Below are positions 44,502 to 55,924 of a DNA stretch of 64,000 nucleotides, piece by piece. The notes under the pieces were generated by a model that searched no databases, was not told the origin of the DNA, and worked only from the letters and a program-made list of their open reading frames with translations. Positions within the stretch are counted from its first letter, which is position 1; each line of letters starts with the position of its first letter. The stretch covers positions 4,836,001 through 4,900,000 of the forward strand of contig JASJZH010000004.1 in assembly GCA_037178975.1 (NCBI GenBank). The letters run 5' to 3'. This DNA is from Oscheius tipulae. Taxonomy: Eukaryota; Nematoda; Chromadorea; Rhabditida; Rhabditidae. The position numbers and the translations under genes are program-made.

Positions 44502-45221
44502 CTTTCAGCGAATAAAATCAAAAGCAAGTTTTTAAAACAAACTCTTGTCTTAAAAAAAATAAACAACAAATAATGAATTATCTTTTCTTTGCCCTCAACC
44601 TGCCGACGGCATCTCCGCTGCACGTTTAGTCTTGGCTTAAAGTTGATAACAGGGGGCTTCGCCATTTCCGTACTAACAGAAGTTGCCCCACAGTTGACTC
44701 GTCCCCTTGTCGCTTGACATGAAAGAACTAGACAGCTTTTTTGGGTATTAGTGCTACAGGCAATTGTGCGGACACCATGACGGACGGACACAACTGCGCT
44801 TAGTAAAGAAAGATCTCTGCATCAATTGAGACGATTTTCGAGTCTTTCCCCCGTAATTTCACAGAGGAATGTCATCCCTACTCGATAAAACGGCTAATCG
44901 CCCAGCCCACTCGATCCCCTTCTAGGTAATCCGCATCCGGCAGGTAGCTTCTATATTTCTCTTGAAAAATATATTTAGATGATTCAGAAGAGTCATTAAT
45001 GTTCCACATCTACTGAATGTCTGTCTTTTGAATGGGTTACGGGTCTCTCGTACACGTTGATCACCGTCTTCAGTCGTCCTTTTTCTGACTGTCTACAGTG
45101 AATCGAGTGCTTCAAAACGCCTCTGTTTCCAAGATAATTCATTCATAAATGTATAACATTTACTCTGTACAAAGACATGGCAGCGGATATGTCTGATTTT
45201 CCTGAGAAAGTTCTCTTTGTC
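44502..45221. other. Intergenic region without recognised gene
   Basis: This 720-bp interval lies between the single-pass membrane gene and the 3' end of the Mesh-type gene, both on the minus strand. It contains open frames of up to 165 codons overlapping the former, but none with a domain. It should include the missing 5' exon of the upstream gene and the 3' untranslated region of Mesh. Confidence 0.35.
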
Positions 45222-48200
45222 TCAAACGCTTGTATTGAACCCGACGAGTTGCGATTGCGGTTCGTTGATAGCCGTCGACATGGGAGTGAATCGAGCCGGC
45301 TCCAGATGAGTCGGCGTTGCCCTGGCTACGGCCGGCCGGAAAGGTTCTTCTGACATGGCTGCCGGGGATCCGATTCGGAAGGGAGCTGGCTCTCTGTCAA
45401 AGGCCTGAAACTGAATCAGAAAGGCTTGGTGATACATCTACCGCATTGGTCTTGGCACCCGTTGCACCGTAGGCATTTTCCTGTTCCTGCTGTCTTCGTC
45501 GCTGTTTGCAACACCAACAAAGCATGAAGACCATGATAAGAGCCTGAAAGATGGTTGAAAGGCGTTTGAGGAAGCACTCACAATGATACATCCTGCCAAT
45601 CCGAAAAAGACGGCAATGTACTTGAAATAGTTTTCTTTGACACGGGATCGGCACCATGGCTGCTCTCCCTTGTTCCATTCGAAACGGTACTGATTCGGGT
45701 TGTTCCGGTCTGAATCATCCATATCAGAAGATGGTTCAAGATAGTATGCTCACCAACGACGATTCCGCACTTGTATTCATTGTCTCCTTTGACCCAATGA
45801 CTCTGATAGCATTCGAAACGAGCTACGTTGCCTTGCATGTATCCCGGTGCCAACGCCGGTAGCTTCATCATGTATTCTATTCGATATTGGTATTTGATAA
45901 TAATAAAAGTTCAGCAGGCAACCCCTCAGTTCACATTTTTGCGGCGAACTCGCGAAACCTCCACAGATCGCAGTTTTCTGCATTTCCATCGAGATTTGTA
46001 CTTTCTAACCATTCCTTTCGAGCTCAGCGTACAGAAAAACCTTAGGAAACCTAAAGAGTAAACATGCTTTGAAAGAGTAAATTTAAATCAGAGTTCGCAA
46101 ATTTTGAACTGATTGGGAGAGGTAGTGTGCCCACCTGGATACTCTATGTTGATTGCCCCACAACTGTTGTCTGAATATTTAAATTGATTCCCGTATCAAA
46201 AAAATGGTTACAAGGTTTGATGGCATCTTGTCTCTCCGAGAAGAAAGCATTGTAGACATCTTGCTCCTCGTTGGCAATGATCTTCGAGTTTAAAAGAGCA
46301 TAACTGTACAGACAGGGAATGTTGTCTCCACAGTCGTTGAGAATTGACGCCGGATCATCGGGGCAATTGGCCAGTCCGTAGGCAACATTGAGACCTTGCT
46401 GAAGGGGCTGCATGTTCACTGAAATTGATGATCTCGTTGTTGAAATAATAATAAACTACCTTGCTGATTCTCCTGTAAATCTCTGCAGTTGTTTAGAAGT
46501 TGAGTAACATCCAGTCCGGACACAGGATAGAAACGATTTCGGCCTCTGAACAACTGTTTACGATGGTCTTGGCAACTATTACGTTTCGTAGAAGGGAGCT
46601 GCTTTGTAGATGGGTTCAGACCGGGCAAAAGACTCTGGGAAGACAGCGAAAGGTTTGTCCTCATCTTTGGACGTTGTGAACATGTTGTCTTGGGGCATTC
46701 CCTGGGCAAGAGTTCCGGCAGTGTTCTGCTGGGTTGTTGCCTCTCCTGTTCCAAGAATGCGATCTGAAATAGCACTTTAACTGAAAGAAAATCTCGACTC
46801 ACAGTTGGCAATAATCTGTTGTCTGTAGGCATCCGAGTTAACATCATTGATGGTCAGTCCCTGGTAGAGAGCAGCACTCGTCTGGTCAGGGAACGGTCTC
46901 ATCAAACCACTGATCCTTGGCAGATTGTAGTACTGGCGCTGAGCAGCTTCCTGTGTTTTGTCTCCATCCGGTCGCTTAACATATATGTCTTCTTTGAATA
47001 TATTCTTTGGATACCACTCCATATTGAGGAGGGACAGACAGCTGGATGTCCAGCAGTCCCATTGACTCTTGGTACATCGAAAGACGGTCGATATCCAGAG
47101 CGTAAGATTCACGGATCCTGACTCCAATCTGTGCCTCTTCCAGAACGACGTAAATCTCCGGCTGACCACGTTCGACGTTGTTCACGTAGATCAGTACACC
47201 TAAACGTATATTGTGCCAATTTATGTTTGTGTGAACCTTTGAATCGTTGAAGACGGATTGTGTCGAAGTAACGAAGAATGTTACCAACCAAGATGTCTGT
47301 TCGATAACGGAATCGACGAGTGTCTTTCCTAGCCATCACATGTACTCGGTCGGTACCCGAAGCCTCCCTGAACAGAATTTAGTGTTTTATAGGTGGCTCT
47401 TACATGACGATTCCGGTAATGACGGTGGCATTGATCGGCTGCACAAGATCCGACTGAGAGATGTACCTTCCCAGAAGACCTAAACACCTTACTAGAATCA
47501 GTTCGAAAAGTGAAACGCTACCAAAATCAACTTTTCTGTTCGGATAGCGCTCCATTCGAACTTGTATCTTGACTTCCGGGGTTCGAATCGTCTGTGGAAC
47601 GTAGAGGAAGTTGAAAACTCCTGGCTCGTCGAAGATGAACTTGTCGTTGTCGATGGTCGTGAATGTTCCCAGGCCAGATGCTTGGCCAATAGCCGGAGGC
47701 TGGTACTCTTGACAGGCTGAAGATGGACGTCTCCAGTAGAACAATTGACAGCGGAAATCCGTGAACTTGCAGCAAAGGAAGTAGGGCATATAATCGTGGT
47801 GGAACACGGATAAGCCCGGAACCTGAAAACTGTTGGTTTTTCTGAATAGTTAGAACAAACAGCACCTCAAACTGTCCCATGTATGGAGCCGTTCCGAATT
47901 CGTATGCTCGAAGCGGATAGCCCGGGTTGTAGAAGTACTCTTTTTGAGTTTTGATGACTGGCTGGTAGGGTGTTTGCATCAAAAATCCGGCCTCGTCGTA
48001 GCAGCAGACCTGGCCATAATGGGTCATAAACCGTCTAAAAGATTTTTCAGATAGGGATAAAGTTAAACATGCTGGGTAGTTCGGTCGTTGAAGTCTCTTC
48101 CGTAGTCGCCATATTTCCCCTTCTCAGCATACGTCGAATAGATGTTCTGAGCACTCATGTAGCAGTTCTTCGAACCAATGACTGATGTACAAGTGATATC

Positions 48201-51037
48201 ACGGAATGCCTGAACGTTTTGTTTAACTTTTCCTTGCAAAAGTCTACCTGTGAACAGCGGGGATGGGGCATGAAACGGCCGAGGTCCAGACGAGCCTGGG
48301 ATTCGACACATGGACAGGAGCTGTTAGTCTCGGTGTCCCTAATAAAGTTCTGAAGAGCTCCGTCTTCATCGTACCTAAATAATCGTTTGTTTGGATAAGA
48401 CCCAGGCCGTGGGATTACGGACGATTACAGAGTACAAACAAATGCTTACCAATCATGGCACATCTCTCTCGATTTCTCCTTCACAAAGTTGTCTCGGACG
48501 ATTTGTTCTGTGGGATTAAAAGTGATGCCTGTATATTGTTGCAGGTTGGGAGACCACAGCCAGTGAAGAGAAATTGGAGCAGAGACAAGTCTGGAAAGAG
48601 TCTATGCGTGGGATTATTTAAAATAAGTTACCCAGCGAGTAAGTTGGTCGCATTCATGTCATTTGGTCGAAGCGGAGCTAGTTTCAGATAGCCTGTTCTG
48701 TAGGTGTACAACAGATGCATTCTCTCCCAGTCAGTCAAGTACCTGAATAAATCGTAATTCGTGTTAACAAAGAACAGACCATTGTTGAACCTGGTTCAAA
48801 TTGATGACTTCCTCTTGAGGTCTCCATCTGTAGTCGATGCCGTTTCTGTTCGTGTAAGTGGCAAGCCGAGCCAGAGTTCGATGTTCGGGTCGGAACTTTT
48901 TGATCTACAAAACATAACAGTTGCCTGCCAAAGCCAAGAGCCTACCTCGTCGTCTTTGTACTCTCTATATCCGATGACAAACAGTCCCAATTGTACTCCA
49001 TACAGCGCGTCATCCGATATTCTCATCTGTACCGAATTCACGCCATTCGTCATCAGATCAGGATTGGTGAAGTTTCTTGGATACCACGTGATTGGCATCA
49101 GCTGAACATTCGTCGAAAGGATTCAACTCGATACTTACATAGTTGGTCATTGGAGCTTTGTACCATTCGTAAAGATTTCCTATGTCGAGTCTCATTGGAT
49201 CGAGGGTTGGTGGAACTAAACTAGCGTCAGAAAATAAAAGAAAAACAACTAACCAAAGTAAATGTAGCCCACGAAGGCTTTATCGTCATTTGCCCCTCGG
49301 GATTCGGGCTGGAAGTAGACAGTCTTGGTCCCCCAGTCGTAGATTTTCGGTAGAGAACAGCGAGCAATCGAGGGATTGAGAACGACACACGAGGCGACTT
49401 CTCTCTCTTCGATCATCAAAATGTAGGTCTGGGTACGGTCGAGGCAGATTGCGTTGATGTCGACAGTCATCTCTCCCAACATCTAAATAATGTTGTGTAC
49501 TTCTACAGGTCGTGTTTAACTTACATTGACAATGTTGGGGTAGATCATGATCGGATCTGAAAAATGCATAATATAATTTTTTTTGTTTGAACAGGATTAC
49601 TCACATGTGCCTCCAGTCTTGTTGCTGCATCCGGCTGGTCGAACGATGTCGTCCACTCGGAACATGTACCGACCGCGAACCATGTGAGGAACTCCGGAGC
49701 GTTGAGCCAAAACCTGAAATCATATTTTTTGACACAAACCATCTAGTTTCACCTTTGGAGTATTCTTGTAGGCTTGGGTCGGGTCGACATCGACGATTCC
49801 GGTGTGGTTTCCTCCATTGAAGATGGCACGACAACGTCCAGTTCTCGAATTGGCTCGGAAATCTTGAGCATCGAAGCCAAGTCGGTCGTAATTGAAAATG
49901 GTATAGGACAGTCTACCAGGAGAGTCGGTCAGCCAAATAGCCTAAACGTTTTTGAGTGTTAACCTTTGAATGACTTGTTACCTGATACGTGGCGGTCTGT
50001 CCCGCGTCGATATCTGCTCTGCCTGAAATGGCAGAGGCCGTATTGAACCAGGTGACCACAAGAGCAGCATCTGCTCGGAACATCGACGCTCCTGCCACTC
50101 CCTCTGAATGTTAAGAGTTTGGAGACTTAGTTTGAAAAGTAACCTTGCAACCAGCGCATCATCTCGTCCAAAAAGTAGTCAGACTGAGCATCACATCTCA
50201 CATAGGTATCGGGTGTCCCGGGACAAGCTTGTGCGGCTGGCTGACCAAAGAATCCTGATCGTTGCATGGACGGACCTTGGTTCAAGTTGGAACCAGACTC
50301 TTGACCAAAGAGAGACTGTCTCAAGACGAGACGATAGTAGACTCCCGATCTCATTCCTGGATTTCCATTCTGTGGAACCTGCTGTTTACAGAGGTAGGGA
50401 GCAATCATGGCAGGATCTTCCAGTCGGGGCCAGTCTGTGCTGTCAGGACCGACGTTGATTGTGGGACCCTGATCCATGACTGTCGCGAATCCCATGTATC
50501 CATTGACGGACAGCTATAACTCTTTCATTAGCTAGTCAGACACGATTTATCTACCGTGGTGTAATTGTAGAGACCTCCGTAGAATGGGAAGAACATGTGA
50601 AGATCGATGGTCATTCCAGCAGTAAGCATTCCCGGATTCACCTTCATATCCCCCACCTCCGGTCCGAACGGTACGAGATTCACTGGAAAGATTGATTTCT
50701 AGAACCCTCTTTTGTCTCCGGAAATGTTAAGCTAATGTGTGTGAGTGACCGTCGCCGCGTCGTGCTAGTAGTCGCGCAGCCAGTGTTGACAGTTGCTCTC
50801 AGGCTGGCGCTCCAACGTTGGTAGCACTCGCACAAACATAGAGGTCGAGGGAACGTTCCAACTTTGAGGGTCCTTACCACCATAGAATGGATTGGCACCG
50901 GTTCCTGTGAAGAGTGTCGACTGGGCAGGAGTCTGCTGACCCGGCACTGCTCCGATGTTGATTCCCTGTCCCAGTGGATTGATCTGTTGCTGCTGCCTCG
51001 ATGGCAGCACCATCAGAAGGAGAGCCAACCACCTCAT
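45222..51037 (-). CDS. Mesh-type septate-junction protein (NIDO-AMOP-VWD-Sushi, one membrane helix)
   Basis: More than twenty exons encode over 1,100 residues. A signal peptide (MRWLALLLMVLPSRQQQQ) is followed by the NIDO domain (LSVNGYMGFATVMDQGP; VGSTV-like AALVVTWFNTASAISGRAD; AIWLTDSPGRLSYTIFNYDR), a spacer with GVPHMVRGRYMFRVDDIVRP, and AMOP (EMCHDWYDEDGALQNF, then CPCVESQARLDLGRFMPHP). VWD begins GLGTFTTIDNDKFIFDEPGV. A Sushi module follows (SCGAINIEYPG to WVKGDNEYKCG), then one helix (YIAVFFGLAGCIIALIMVFM) and a cytoplasmic tail ending LVGFNTSV. Domain order matches Drosophila Mesh, a smooth septate junction component of gut epithelium, and its nematode orthologue. The C-terminal hydrophobic residue could bind a PDZ domain. 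Confidence 0.9.
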
Positions 51038-51183
51038 GGATGGAACGAGGTAGTGACTGAAGGATCAAAATAGAGGGGACAAGAAAAGGGATTGGTCTTG
51101 AAACAATGCAAAAACAAACAAAGGACAGCTCGTCGTGGAATATGCAAATTGATGAGAGCTTTAATCAAGTTCGAAGATTGGAA

Positions 51184-51300
51184 TCTCTACTACTAAAGCA
51201 CAATGGCGTCCGTCCGTCTGTCCATCCGACAAGAGTAGGCGAACGGAAGAGAGCCGAGGGTATACAAAAAGGGTGTACATTCCCCAGAGGTTAGAAAAAC
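51184..51300 (+). mobile_element. Helitron-like 5' end fragment D
   Basis: TCTCTACTACTAAAGCACAA followed by TGGCGTCCGTCCGTCTGTCC is the same 5' terminus as element C at 32431 and starts after an A. The right boundary is unclear because no hairpin with a CTRR end was found nearby. It lies about 150 bp upstream of the Mesh start and 740 bp upstream of the first Gly/Tyr peptide gene. The remainder of 51300-51870 has no gene I can support. Confidence 0.5.
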
Positions 51301-51875
51301 TGAGCAAAGTGAGCCTGAGGGTGCAAACTGGTGAGACTGTCTCGAGCCTCGTAGAAAGGGACTACTTGTTTTCAGAAGACTGTTCAAGACTGTTCGATTC
51401 GTAACACAAACCTCGATTGAATATTAAAGGTTTATAAGCCACTATACTTCCGTTCTATGTATAATGAAGACCTACTTGAAAAAGCTGATGTCAGTGACAA
51501 CGCCCAAATGGATTTTATGACAAAGCTAAGAGTTGAAGAGTGTGTTCGCCTTTGCGTACAGCCCGCTGGAGGTGGCCGCAGAGCCAGCCGGTCAGTGGCT
51601 CGCAAGGCAAACAGAACATATACTCATTACTCAAACACGCCCAATGCTACTGAGCGAGGCATCTGGCTCGGCGGCAAAATAAAGGCTAGACAGTGTGGGG
51701 GGAAGGTCCATTCTCACGGTAATTCTGTGTTTCATAAAAGTATTTTCATGATGATCTTTGTTCTCCGAGAGATCACCGCTTCTTTGCCATTTGTTTGTAC
51801 CCGTCTCCGAGAAGAACCTTTGAGATTCGCTGAACGAATTTCTTTAACCGGTTACCACCGAACACATTTAGGAAG

Positions 51876-51884
51876 TATAAAAGG
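51876..51884 (+). promoter_or_regulatory. TATA box of Gly/Tyr peptide gene 1
   Basis: TATAAAAGG lies 46 bp before the ATG at 51922. The same motif at a similar distance is found before all four peptide genes of this cluster, while most other genes here have splice acceptors and no TATA box. Confidence 0.7.
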
Positions 51885-51921
51885 AGCATTTAACTAAAAC
51901 TCATTGATACCCGAGTAAAAC

Positions 51922-52333
51922 ATGTTCAGTAGACGCCTGTTAGCACTTTTTCTCCTGTTAGCAATCGTCAGTACAACCGAGGCGCACGGCTGTAAGTTTG
52001 ATCGGACAAAGGACCTACAGTTAGTCTGCCCTTTGTCTCGCAAACATACGTTCGGAGAAAATGGTTTCAGATGGCTACACATATCCTACGTCTGTGACCT
52101 ACTATTATCCTGTAACGTACACGTACAACACTTATCAACCCCAGTATGGGTACAATGGTGGCTTTGGTTACGGAGGTTACGGAGGTTACGGTGGTTACGG
52201 ATGGAACCCTTGGCGATGGTACAGACGTCAGGCGAGTTCCTCCTTTATTTATAAAAAGAGTTCCCATTTTCAGATGTGGAAGCAGATGATGTTCAATCAG
52301 ATGATGGCCGGTGGCGGGTTCTACAGAAAATAG
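51922..52333 (+). CDS. Secreted Gly/Tyr-rich peptide 1 (NLP-29/caenacin-like)
   Basis: Exons 51922-51991, 52074-52231 and 52274-52333 give about 95 residues. A signal peptide (MFSRRLLALFLLLAIVSTTE ending AHG) is followed by YTYPTSVTYYYPVTYTYNTY, then YGYNGGFGYGGYGGYGGYGW, NPWRWYRRQMWKQMMFNQMM and AGGGFYRK. The YGGYG repeats and the final basic residue resemble nematode epidermal antimicrobial peptides. The second intron (52232-52273) begins GC instead of GT; only this choice keeps the frame to the FYRK ending shared with peptide 4. The short 5' leader after the TATA box leaves little room for trans-splicing. A defence or cuticle role is inferred from similarity. Confidence 0.8.
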
Positions 52334-52634
52334 AAATAAATCGTAGTTATACGAGGAACTCTTTCCTGGCGGTCATTTGTCAAAACTTTTTGAGCGGTCT
52401 TCGTTTTGAGATGGCCTTGAAAGTCACCTGGTCGGAGAAAACATCGGACTGTTGATTTGTTCAAACTCGTTCGCTGTAAATAACTTCCAAGACGGCGAAT
52501 GAAAATAAACAAATGAAAGTACAGCAAAATGGTTATGATTTGATTCACTAGAACTGCATATACATAGCTCCTATTTACTTTCTTTTTGCTCAAAGGACAG
52601 CAGACTTTAGAGCTCATTGGATTCGGGGCCTAAG

Positions 52635-52784
52635 TAAATCTACTTGACAGCAATTTTGTAGAAAAATGGAAAAAAAACGCCTGAAAAAGCGTGGAAGCTG
52701 AAAATGGGGCTCTGCTCATATATTTCGGGCATTTTCAAAGCTTTTCTTAGATATTTGCCCTAAATTTGTTGTCAAGTAGGTTTA
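52635..52784. mobile_element. MITE, 150 bp, TA-flanked
   Basis: The left end AATCTACTTGACAGCAA and the reverse complement of the right end AACCTACTTGACAACAA match at 15 of 17 positions. TA at 52635-52636 and 52783-52784 fits a Tc1/mariner-type duplication. The interior is AT-rich and noncoding. It lies between peptide genes 1 and 2. Confidence 0.7.
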
Positions 52785-52815
52785 TGCATGTCTAGAATTC
52801 GGTTACACAGTCAGA

Positions 52816-52821
<6 letters not shown>

Positions 52822-52849
<28 letters not shown>
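52822..52849 (+). repeat. Homopolymer A tract (28 A)
   Basis: A run of 28 consecutive A follows 37 bp after the 150-bp MITE. It could be a microsatellite or the tail of a reverse-transcribed insertion, but I see no element or target-site duplication around it. Length is likely to vary among individuals. Confidence 0.7.
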
Positions 52850-52852
<3 letters not shown>

Positions 52853-53080
52853 GCTGGATGTTGGAAATAGACTGTATACACACGAAGAAAATCAATAAAA
52901 TTTTTGCAATGTTCCGAAAATGACTCCTGTGCTCGATAGCCGGAGCTCTTGCCTACTGCACCATACTGGACATGCGGATGCACTTTTTCAGACTCGTGCT
53001 ATAAGACAAACGAGACTATTCGCATTGAAAGGTTTATTATATACAGTGGTCAAAGAAGGATCCGGTGCAGATCTTATCGT

Positions 53081-53369
53081 TTATTTGCCGTACATCATAC
53101 CGTAAGGTGAGTACATTCCCATCATCATGCGCCTATTTGATTACAATTTTACAAGAATCTAGACTACATACCTTCTCCATCCCCAACCGCCTCCATATCC
53201 CATTCCGTATCCTCCGTATCCGCCATAAGGGTAGCCGCCGTAACCGTAGCCCCCTAAAACACTCCATTGAAGAGGAGAAGAGAATTTTAGACTTACACTG
53301 AGCAGTGGCAAACTCGACGAGACAGAGAGCAAGAAGAAGAGCGAGAAGTGAGCTGAGAAGAGAGTTCAT
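53081..53369 (-). CDS. Secreted Gly/Tyr-rich peptide 2 (NLP-29-like)
   Basis: Three exons give about 70 residues. The signal peptide MNSLLSSLLALLLALCLVEF with ATAQ is followed by WGYGYGGYPYGGYGGYGMGY, GGGWGWRRRMMMGMYSPYGM and MYGK. The mature start QWGYG and the final GK are the same as in C. elegans NLP-29-type peptides. The first intron falls immediately after the signal peptide, as in the other members (CAGT|GT). It is the only member on the minus strand. TATAAAAGG at 53401-53409 (reverse) lies 40 bp before the ATG. Confidence 0.85.
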
Positions 53370-53400
53370 CTTGGCTGATGGTTGTTTTGTCTACTGCCGG

Positions 53401-53409
53401 CCTTTTATA
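53401..53409 (-). promoter_or_regulatory. TATA box of Gly/Tyr peptide gene 2
   Basis: CCTTTTATA on the plus strand reads TATAAAAGG on the minus strand, about 32-40 bp before the ATG at 53369. Confidence 0.7.
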
Positions 53410-54133
53410 CGATTCTCCTTGACGTATTTTGGCAGAGAAAAGAGTGTAATGGTCGAGGCGGGGAGACGGTCAGAAGTTGGATGAACATGCGTCATCCTCG
53501 CAGACAAAGAGAGGGTCATTTGAAGGTGACCGACTCTTTGTCCTAAGCCAAAATGACTGGAAACCAATAATTCAAGGTGACAACTTCGAAGTTTGTTAGT
53601 GGCATCTCTTGATGCAGTGGACAACTAAGAAGTTCAGAATGCCACTGGGATACAAAAGACACTTTACCCTGAAAACTAGAGGAATACAGAGGCAGTTCAA
53701 TTCAACAAGACGCCAAATACCTGCAATATTTGAGGAAACCAGCAGCCGATGGCAGCTTCGCAGCCCTTTGGCCTTGGCTTAGAATTAATCACTGTATCCC
53801 AGTGGCATTGTCTACATGCAACAAGATAGATTTCTCCATTCACATTTAAAATGTACGGATGGTCTGTTAACCACGACGCGAAATCACGATGCGGTAACTT
53901 TATGCTTCAGAAATTACTTCACTTCTTAGTCACAATAACTTCCTGTATACTGATCAATCAGCAGTGCGTTACATTGAGAACGACCTGACGCATGTCTTCC
54001 TCATGCTTCTGCGCAAGTGTTTGGCGACCAACGAACTCTGGTGGCCATCCTTATGGTCTTGATGTCCACCTCTCACAGTTTCACCCACTCTCTCGCCATC
54101 TCCTTCTTTTGTTTTACGTCAGTCCCGGGTTCA

Positions 54134-54141
54134 TATAAAAG
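54134..54141 (+). promoter_or_regulatory. TATA box of Gly/Tyr peptide gene 3
   Basis: TATAAAAG lies 51 bp before the ATG at 54185, matching the placement in the other three peptide genes. The stretch 53370-54133 upstream has no further gene I can support. Confidence 0.7.
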
Positions 54142-54184
54142 ATCCAGGTTCGGGTCGGCATCCAACAGCTCACTCTACAGCAAC

Positions 54185-54467
54185 ATGAAGTCCATTCTCA
54201 GCCTTCTCCTGGCTCTTGTCGTTATTCTTTGTATGGCCGAAGTCACTTTCGCCCAGTGGGGCTGGGGAATGCGCAGAAGAATGTACGGAGGTTGGTACTA
54301 TTCTTTGCTCCAGAACCACTACCTTTTCATTTGAATCTATCTTCTTGCTCATTCCAAATTTAGGTTATGGAGGCTATGGAATGGGCGGTTACGGTGGCTA
54401 CGGCATGGGAGGATACGGTGGATACGGAATGGGCGGCTATCCAGGTTACTACGGTTATGGAAAGTAA
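54185..54467 (+). CDS. Secreted Gly/Tyr-rich peptide 3 (NLP-29-like)
   Basis: Two exons give about 69 residues. The signal peptide MKSILSLLLALVVILCMAEV with TFAQ leads to WGWGMRRRMYGGYGGYGMGG, then near-perfect tandem units YGGYGMGG and the end YPGYYGYGK. It is the most repetitive member and the closest to C. elegans NLP-29-type precursors in rhythm and in the final GK. The intron lies after MYGG. AATAAA (near 54502) closes the gene. It is probably an epidermal secreted defence or cuticle-associated peptide, by similarity only. Confidence 0.87.
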
Positions 54468-54787
54468 TCCAGACAACAACTACACATGTATTTATTACAC
54501 ATAATAAATCGGCATTCTCGATGTACTCTTATCGGTGACAGGCCACTGTCAAGGACAGCATTTTTCTTCGCGGATGACGATCGTTCGCCGAACGCGAGAC
54601 TTCGATCAACAATCGTGTTTGTTTGGAAGACACTCGGCAAAAGAAACATCGCATTGAAACCATAGTCTGTCAGTCTGAACCTATGAAAGTAACGGAAGCA
54701 CGAAGATACATAGTGCGTAATAACTATTTATGACGACTTGTCAAAACTTTCCAAATTGTCTCCTCTAACTCTTTCAATTAAAGTCAT

Positions 54788-54968
54788 TAGTTTGTCTGCT
54801 CATCGTCTGTGCTGCTGCCGTACAATAGGACAACTATCGCTATCGTGCCCAACTTGTCGACTCTAACTCGCTCTCTTGAAAGCCATTTGCTTCTCTGGTG
54901 CTCCCGTGTGCCGTAGTCTCCCTTCTAATCTGTGCTCTCGTCTCCTGCAAATGCTCTCCCGTCGCCAT
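54788..54968 (+). repeat. Inverted repeat, left arm
   Basis: About 180 bp (from TAGTTTGTCTGCTCATCG to CTCCCGTCGCCAT) that reappears in reverse complement at 55341-55521 with only a handful of mismatches (for example GCTTCTCTGG versus GCTTGTCTGG). The 372-bp spacer is unrelated. A transcript across both arms would fold into a long near-perfect duplex. Confidence 0.85.
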
Positions 54969-55340
54969 CTACCATCTCAGGTCAGCTGTTTTATATTGAT
55001 ACCAGCCGGATTTGCCGCTTGTTTGGCCGTTTTATTAAGCTCCGAGTCGTCCATTGCCAAGAAACTCCCCAAGGAGCAAAAGCAATAGCTTTCTTTTTAG
55101 AATTAAAACAGTAACTTGCCAACTCAAAAAAGTTTCTTCAAGAATTAGCTTGATTTGTCTTGATAGAAAAAGTCTACAAACATTGTCAAGTGTTATCCAG
55201 ATTAGAGTTGACTTGTGTAGCGGACGGACGCCTCTTGCAAATTGTAAAGGTAGGATGTTATATAGCTCTCGGTAATGTTGAATAACTACTGTTCTGGAAA
55301 AGAGCTATATAACATAACAATATAAAACACCTGACCGACG

Positions 55341-55521
55341 ATGGCGACGGGAGAGCATTTGCAGGAGACGAGAGCACAAACTAGAAGAGAGACTATAGCA
55401 CACGGGAGCACCAGACAAGCAAATGGCTTTCAAGAGAGCGAGTTAGAGTCGACAAGTTGGGCACGATAGCGATAGTTGTCCTATTGTACGGCAGCAGCAC
55501 AGACGATGAGCAGACAAACTA
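55341..55521 (-). repeat. Inverted repeat, right arm
   Basis: Reverse complement of 54788-54968. Mismatches cluster near TATAGTCTCTCTTCTAGTTT versus CGTAGTCTCCCTTCTAATCT. The arm ends close to a separate TIR element that begins at 55557. Confidence 0.85.
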
Positions 55522-55556
55522 TTGACTTCAATTGAAACAGTTAGAAGAGACAATTT

Positions 55557-55843
55557 GGTAATAGTTCGGCAGGCGGCCCCCTCGTTCAAACGTGTTCTGC
55601 TCTATGAGTACATGAGGACTCTAGAGTTCGAAGCTGCATATCTTCGCCGATGGAATCTGCTGGGCATCCGATGGGAGTTAACAGGAATGGGACTATCTAC
55701 CTGGCCCACAGCGCCGCCAAGCCGACGAAAATAATAAAGAGCTCGGGGAAAGAGAATAAAAATTTAAAAAAAAAATCCCGCCGAATTGAAATATGCGCAC
55801 TAAAACACGTTTGAACGAGGGGGCCGCCTGTCCAACTATTACC
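55557..55843. mobile_element. MITE, 287 bp, with 40-bp terminal inverted repeats
   Basis: The left end GGTAATAGTTCGGCAGGCGG continues CCCCCTCGTTCAAACGTGTT; the right end is its reverse complement with two mismatches (GGTAATAGTTGGACAGGCGG). The interior has no transposase. I see no convincing target-site duplication (CAATTT left, GGCAGA right), so the superfamily is unknown. It is 36 bp away from the inverted repeat arm. Confidence 0.75.
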
Positions 55844-55924
55844 GGCAGAAAAGTTTTGACAAACATGAGCGTTTATATCCGGAACAAGAAGTAAGATTCT
55901 GTTCTTTCGCCGTTCTAAACTCCG

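Noticed and set aside
49587-50519. Several plus-strand open frames of 60-116 codons across the Mesh locus
   Set aside because: They are antisense shadows of well-supported NIDO and spacer exons on the minus strand.
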